Part shown: positions 21,931 to 24,909 of the stretch, piece after piece
Position numbering within the stretch: position 1 is the first letter of the stretch
How the letters are laid out: every line of letters begins with the position of its first letter
Assembly: GCA_036397975.1 (NCBI GenBank)
Contig: DASWHW010000207.1
Location: 1-24,909 of the forward strand
DNA length: 24,909 nt
From: SZUA-287 sp036397975
GTDB taxonomy: Bacteria > Bacteroidota > Ignavibacteria > UBA10030 > UBA6906
Direction: 5' to 3'
Notes under the pieces: model-generated
The model's input: only the letters and a program-made list of their open reading frames with translations
Database searches by the model: none
What the model was told of the DNA's origin: nothing
Translations under genes and position numbers: made by a program

Positions 21931-22371
21931 TTAATTCTTGATTTCGTACGCAGCCGGCTGTTGTGCTGCATGCGGGTGTTCTGTACCTGCATAAACTTTC
22001 AGTTTCTTGATCATCTGTCGGCCGAGCTTATTGTGCGGCAGCATTCCTTTGACTGCATGCTCGAACACGCGTCCCGGATTCTTCTTCACAACATCCTGGA
22101 AGCGGTCAAAAATCGCTCCTCCCGGATAGCCGGTGTAATGAAAGTATTGCTTCAACTCAGCCCGCTTCCCCGTGAGCTTTACTTTCTCTGCATTCACGAC
22201 AACGACGAAATCTCCAAGATCCGCGTTGGGAGTGAACTCTGGTTTGTGTTTGCCGCGAATGAGTCTTGCGACTTCAGTCGCAACCCGCCCAAGGGTCTTG
22301 CCGGAAGCATCAACAACATGCCATTTTTGTGTAACATCCGACTGTCGAAAAAACCGGGTTGTCTTCTCCAA
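21931..22371 (-). CDS. rplM: 50S ribosomal protein L13, TTG start
   Basis: The 146-residue L13 has KWHVVDASGKTLGRVA and RLIRGKHKPEFTP near the N-terminus, GDFVVVVNAEKV, YFHYTGYPGG, and the C-terminal GMLPHNKLGRQMIKKLKVY block and HPHAAQ. The frame is open back to 22470, but that longer reading gives an N-terminus unlike L13 and would start upstream of the predicted transcript start. TTG 22371 follows AGGGAG with a seven-base spacer and gives the expected length. It is the first gene after the 22438-22466 promoter and probably heads the block through frr. Confidence 0.95.
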   Translation of the reverse strand: MEKTTRFFRQSDVTQKWHVVDASGKTLGRVATEVARLIRGKHKPEFTPNADLGDFVVVVNAEKVKLTGKRAELKQYFHYTGYPGGAIFDRFQDVVKKNPGRVFEHAVKGMLPHNKLGRQMIKKLKVYAGTEHPHAAQQPAAYEIKN

Positions 22372-22437
22372 TGTAAAACTCCCTGAAAAACCTGAATAAT
22401 CGATGAAATGTGCTTTGAGACTGAGGAAAAGCCGTTT

Positions 22438-22466
22438 ATTATACGAAATGGACAGGAGAGAGTCAA
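22438..22466 (-). promoter_or_regulatory. Strong promoter of the rplM-rpsI-...-frr block
   Basis: On the minus strand TTGACT (22466-22461), a 17-base spacer and TATAAT (22443-22438) give a near-perfect housekeeping promoter. Start near 22431 leaves about 60 bases before the TTG of rplM. Confidence 0.85.
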
Positions 22467-22541
22467 TCAAAAAGCAATGGCTTCATGCTGTGCGAGTTTC
22501 GAATCGGCCTTTTTGCGTGGCGGTCTATTCGTCAGGGCAGT

Positions 22542-23435
22542 CTACTTGCCGACACGCGGCTTACTGACGTGGTCTCCAGAGTGGTACGAACTTCTCACCA
22601 AGGGACCTGATTCAACGTGCTCGAATCCTAATTCCATCCCTCGTTCCTTCAACGCCAGGAATTCATCGGGGTGAACATACCGATCCACCGGCAGGTGATC
22701 CTTTGATGGTTGAAGGTATTGACCGAGCGTGAGGATATCGCACCCCACCTTTCGAAGATCGCTCATAACGCTTGCGACCTCGTCCATCTTCTCACCAAGA
22801 CCCAACATCAAACCGCTTTTCGTGACCATTCCTTTCTCCTTGGCGCATTTGAGAAGTTCCAGGGAACGTTCATACTTTGCCTGCGGCCGAACAATCTTGT
22901 AGAGACGGGGGACGGTTTCTGTATTGTGGTTGAGAATGTCAGGCTTTGTATCAATAATCAAGTCAAGCGCCCAGGCAACACCGCGGAAATCCGGTATGAG
23001 CACTTCAATAGTTATTTCAGGGTTCACAAGACGCGCTTGCCGAATCGTTTCTCCAAAAATTGTTGCCCCGCCGTCGGGAAGCTCATCACGATTCACGGAG
23101 GTTATCACAGCATGCCGAACCCCCATGATTCTGATCGCATCTGCAACTCTGTACGGTTCATTCAGATCGAGAGTCACAGGTCTGCCGGTCTTGACCGCGC
23201 AAAATCCACAGGAACGAGTACAAGTATCTCCAAGGATCATGAACGTTGCGGTGCCGGAGTTCCAGCATTCTGCCATGTTCGGACAACGCGCTTCCTCACA
23301 AACCGTATGCAACTGGTGATTGCGCATCAGGGAGTTGAGGCGAGCGAAGTTCTCTCCTCCCGGCACACGGACTCTCAGCCATTCAGGCCTACGACGGGCC
23401 GGTTCGTATGCAGGTATTTCCTGGATTAATTCCAC
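22542..23435 (-). CDS. lipA: Lipoyl synthase
   Basis: This radical-SAM enzyme inserts two sulfurs into octanoyl groups on lipoyl domains. The 297-residue protein has the auxiliary-cluster cysteines C46, C51 and C57 (CEEARCPNMAEC), the SAM-cluster motif C72-x3-C76-x2-C79 (CTRSCGFC), and the C-terminal RSSY (281-284), which supplies the serine ligand of the auxiliary cluster. NRDELPDGG (114-122) and the HNTETVPRLY region are also typical. The start is GTG 23435. An ATG two bases earlier is out of frame and hits a stop after three codons. AAAGG lies about six bases upstream, inside the end of the E2 gene, whose stop is one base away; E2 is a LipA substrate. Confidence 0.97.
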   Translation of the reverse strand: MELIQEIPAYEPARRRPEWLRVRVPGGENFARLNSLMRNHQLHTVCEEARCPNMAECWNSGTATFMILGDTCTRSCGFCAVKTGRPVTLDLNEPYRVADAIRIMGVRHAVITSVNRDELPDGGATIFGETIRQARLVNPEITIEVLIPDFRGVAWALDLIIDTKPDILNHNTETVPRLYKIVRPQAKYERSLELLKCAKEKGMVTKSGLMLGLGEKMDEVASVMSDLRKVGCDILTLGQYLQPSKDHLPVDRYVHPDEFLALKERGMELGFEHVESGPLVRSSYHSGDHVSKPRVGK

Positions 23436-23436
23436 A

Positions 23437-24909
23437 TTAGACCTTTGTTGACAGATTGAAGTTTTCGAGATACCGGACTACTTCTTCCATAAATGTACCT
23501 GCCAGCGCACCGTCAATGATACGGTGGTCGAATGAGAGAGTGAAGAATGCTTTCGACCGAATCGCAATTGCATCATTCATCACTGCTACCTGTTTCTTGA
23601 TTGCGCCGGTGCCGAGAATAGCAACCTGCGGCTGATTAATGATTGGAGTGCCGACCAGTGTACCGAAGACGCCGTAGTTCGAGATGGTAAACGTCCCACC
23701 CTGAATATCATCCGGTGTTAGTTTCTTGGTGCGCGTTCGTACTGCCAGATCGTTCACTGCCCGGGCAAGACCCAGGAAGTTCCTTTCATCCGCGTTCCTG
23801 ATCACTGGCACGATCAATCCATTCTCCGCGGCGACGGCGATGCCGATATTGATGAAATTCTTCTTGATGATCTTATCCCCTTCGATGGAGCAGTTTACCA
23901 GAGGAAACTTCTTTATGGCCCGCATCACGCCATCAACGATATAAGGCATGAACGTCAACTTGAACCCTTCCCTCTTCTCAAACTCGGCTGCATGTGCCGT
24001 GCGATGCCTCGCGACCATCGTCATATCCACCTCATGAATGGCGGCAACATGGGGTGAGGTCTGTATGCTCTTCACCATATGGGAGGCCATCTTTTGAAGC
24101 ACGTTGGTCATCTGCAGGATGTCGTGTTGAGGTGCCGGATAGCGCTGTCGCAACTCGGGAACTTCCACTGGCTTCGCAATAATTCCAGTTGATGTGGCCT
24201 TCGGAGGGCTCGCTGCCATAGACGATCCAGAATCGATTGTCCCGGCTTTCCTTGCTTCAACGTAGCCGAGCATATCCTTTTTCGTAACCCGCCCGTTTTC
24301 ACCAGAACCAGGAATCCTTTCGAGTTCCTCCATCCCAACACCTTCCGTTCTCGCAATGGTAAGAACAAGGGGCGAATAGAACCGACCGGAGACAGGCTTT
24401 TCCATCTGCTGCTGTGTGACAGCTGTTGTTATCAGGGTAGGTTTTGCAACCTGAGTGATTGGAGGAGGAGACGCTTGTTTCGGATCAGAAGCAAGTGCAG
24501 GCGCGCCCGATCCTCCTTCGGCAGTGAGATATGCAATCACAGTTCGAATGGCAACCGTTTGCTGTTCCTGAACCAGAATCTCAGAGAGAACTCCGCCGGC
24601 TGGAGATGGGATCTCAGAATCCACTTTGTCCGTGCTGATCTCCAGCAGGGTTTCGTCTTTCTTCACTTTATCACCCACCTTCTTATGCCATTTGACGATA
24701 GTGCCTTCAGCAATGCTCTCCCCCATTTGCGGCATTACGACTTCCACCCGGGCTGCCTTTGTAGCGGACGGCGCCGGTGTTTCCTTTTGTTGCTGAGGAG
24801 CGACCTTCTTTTTCTCCGCACTTGCCGATGGAGAAGTAACTGCTCCGCCCTCGGTCTCAAGATAAGCGATCACCGTTCGAACCGCGACGGTTTCTTGCTC
24901 GGAGACAAC
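23437..24909 (-). CDS. 2-oxo acid dehydrogenase complex E2 (dihydrolipoamide acyltransferase), 5' truncated
   Basis: The frame is open to the window edge, so the gene starts beyond 24909. The visible part begins in the last third of one lipoyl domain (SEQETVAVRTVIAYLETEGG). An Ala/Pro-rich linker is followed by a complete second lipoyl domain, whose lipoylated Lys in STDKVDSE is encoded at 24625-24627. Next come another linker, a peripheral subunit-binding domain (PLVLTIARTEGVGMEELERI), and the acyltransferase core with the catalytic HxxxD in SFDHRIIDG (His codon 23524-23526). The chain passes acyl groups between E1 and E3. Pyruvate, 2-oxoglutarate or branched-chain specificity cannot be decided. 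GTG 24873 is not the true start. LipA follows after one base. Confidence 0.95.
   Translation of the reverse strand, partial: VVSEQETVAVRTVIAYLETEGGAVTSPSASAEKKKVAPQQQKETPAPSATKAARVEVVMPQMGESIAEGTIVKWHKKVGDKVKKDETLLEISTDKVDSEIPSPAGGVLSEILVQEQQTVAIRTVIAYLTAEGGSGAPALASDPKQASPPPITQVAKPTLITTAVTQQQMEKPVSGRFYSPLVLTIARTEGVGMEELERIPGSGENGRVTKKDMLGYVEARKAGTIDSGSSMAASPPKATSTGIIAKPVEVPELRQRYPAPQHDILQMTNVLQKMASHMVKSIQTSPHVAAIHEVDMTMVARHRTAHAAEFEKREGFKLTFMPYIVDGVMRAIKKFPLVNCSIEGDKIIKKNFINIGIAVAAENGLIVPVIRNADERNFLGLARAVNDLAVRTRTKKLTPDDIQGGTFTISNYGVFGTLVGTPIINQPQVAILGTGAIKKQVAVMNDAIAIRSKAFFTLSFDHRIIDGALAGTFMEEVVRYLENFNLSTKV
24527..24907 (-). repeat. Tandem lipoyl-domain duplication in the E2 gene (first copy cut by window edge)
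   Basis: The stretches 24527-24574 and 24860-24907 are clearly alike and are offset by 333 bases (111 codons). They encode EQQTVAIRTVIAYLTAEGG and EQETVAVRTVIAYLETEGG. They mark the ends of successive lipoyl domains. Confidence 0.7.

Noticed and set aside
22710..23429. Plus-strand open frame of 239 codons opposite lipA
   Set aside because: The opposite strand carries all lipoyl synthase motifs, so this is a shadow frame.

Overview
The window (about 50% GC, 24.9 kb) is a densely coded chromosomal segment, most consistent with a member of the FCB superphylum near Ignavibacteriota/Chlorobiota/Bacteroidota. Three things point there. The translation block rplM-rpsI-rpsB-tsf-pyrH-frr has the order common in that group. 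Several upstream regions carry the Bacteroidetes-type promoter TTG-N20-TAnnTTT(G). The proteins resemble FCB homologues (CHIGQQAS rhodanese, TPR-tailed polytopic membrane protein). The placement is inferred; no 16S gene is present. I see no tRNA, rRNA, CRISPR, insertion sequence or phage gene. No gene-free gap exceeds 300 bases; the longest is 16703-16979.

Left part (1-4870): a 5'-truncated rhodanese on + ends at 303 and is followed by a hairpin. On the minus strand, reading right to left, come an exported MsrB, a two-TM hypothetical, a Tat-signal aldo/keto reductase, a DUF302 protein translationally coupled to it, and a lipoprotein of the proline-iminopeptidase type, closed by a good terminator at 451-477. 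Most of these products are exported. Divergent from msrB is a small exported DUF1059 protein with a clear FCB promoter and a strong Shine-Dalgarno.

Glycan block (4877-11887, minus): glycosyltransferase GT4, Wzx-like flippase, NodB deacetylase with an extra N-terminal domain, a second GT4, and a TPR-tailed polytopic membrane protein. The first four are joined by 4-base GTGA/ATGA overlaps, so this looks like one co-translated envelope or extracellular polysaccharide cassette, with its promoter at 11931-11961.

Middle (12041-16702, plus): a lipoprotein of unknown function, whose stop codon abuts the start of an MFS exporter, then DNA polymerase I. The polymerase and 5' nuclease domains of Pol I look intact, but two catalytic aspartates of the 3'-5' exonuclease are replaced.

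Right part (16980-24909, minus): at the far right a 5'-truncated E2 subunit of a 2-oxo acid dehydrogenase complex is followed one base later by lipoyl synthase, which modifies lipoyl domains of that kind. A perfect-spacing TTGACT-N17-TATAAT promoter then starts rplM-rpsI-rpsB-tsf-pyrH-frr, ending at a strong terminator at 292-318 of the 18 kb region (18292-18318). Downstream lie a PspC-DUF5668-PspC membrane protein and a LiaF-like membrane protein, probably an envelope-stress pair.

Nothing here amounts to a clearly new defence or mobile system. The best leads are the apparently proofreading-deficient Pol I, the TPR-tailed polytopic protein of the glycan cassette, the GATase-like/NodB fusion, the doubled PspC protein and the structured rpsB leader.
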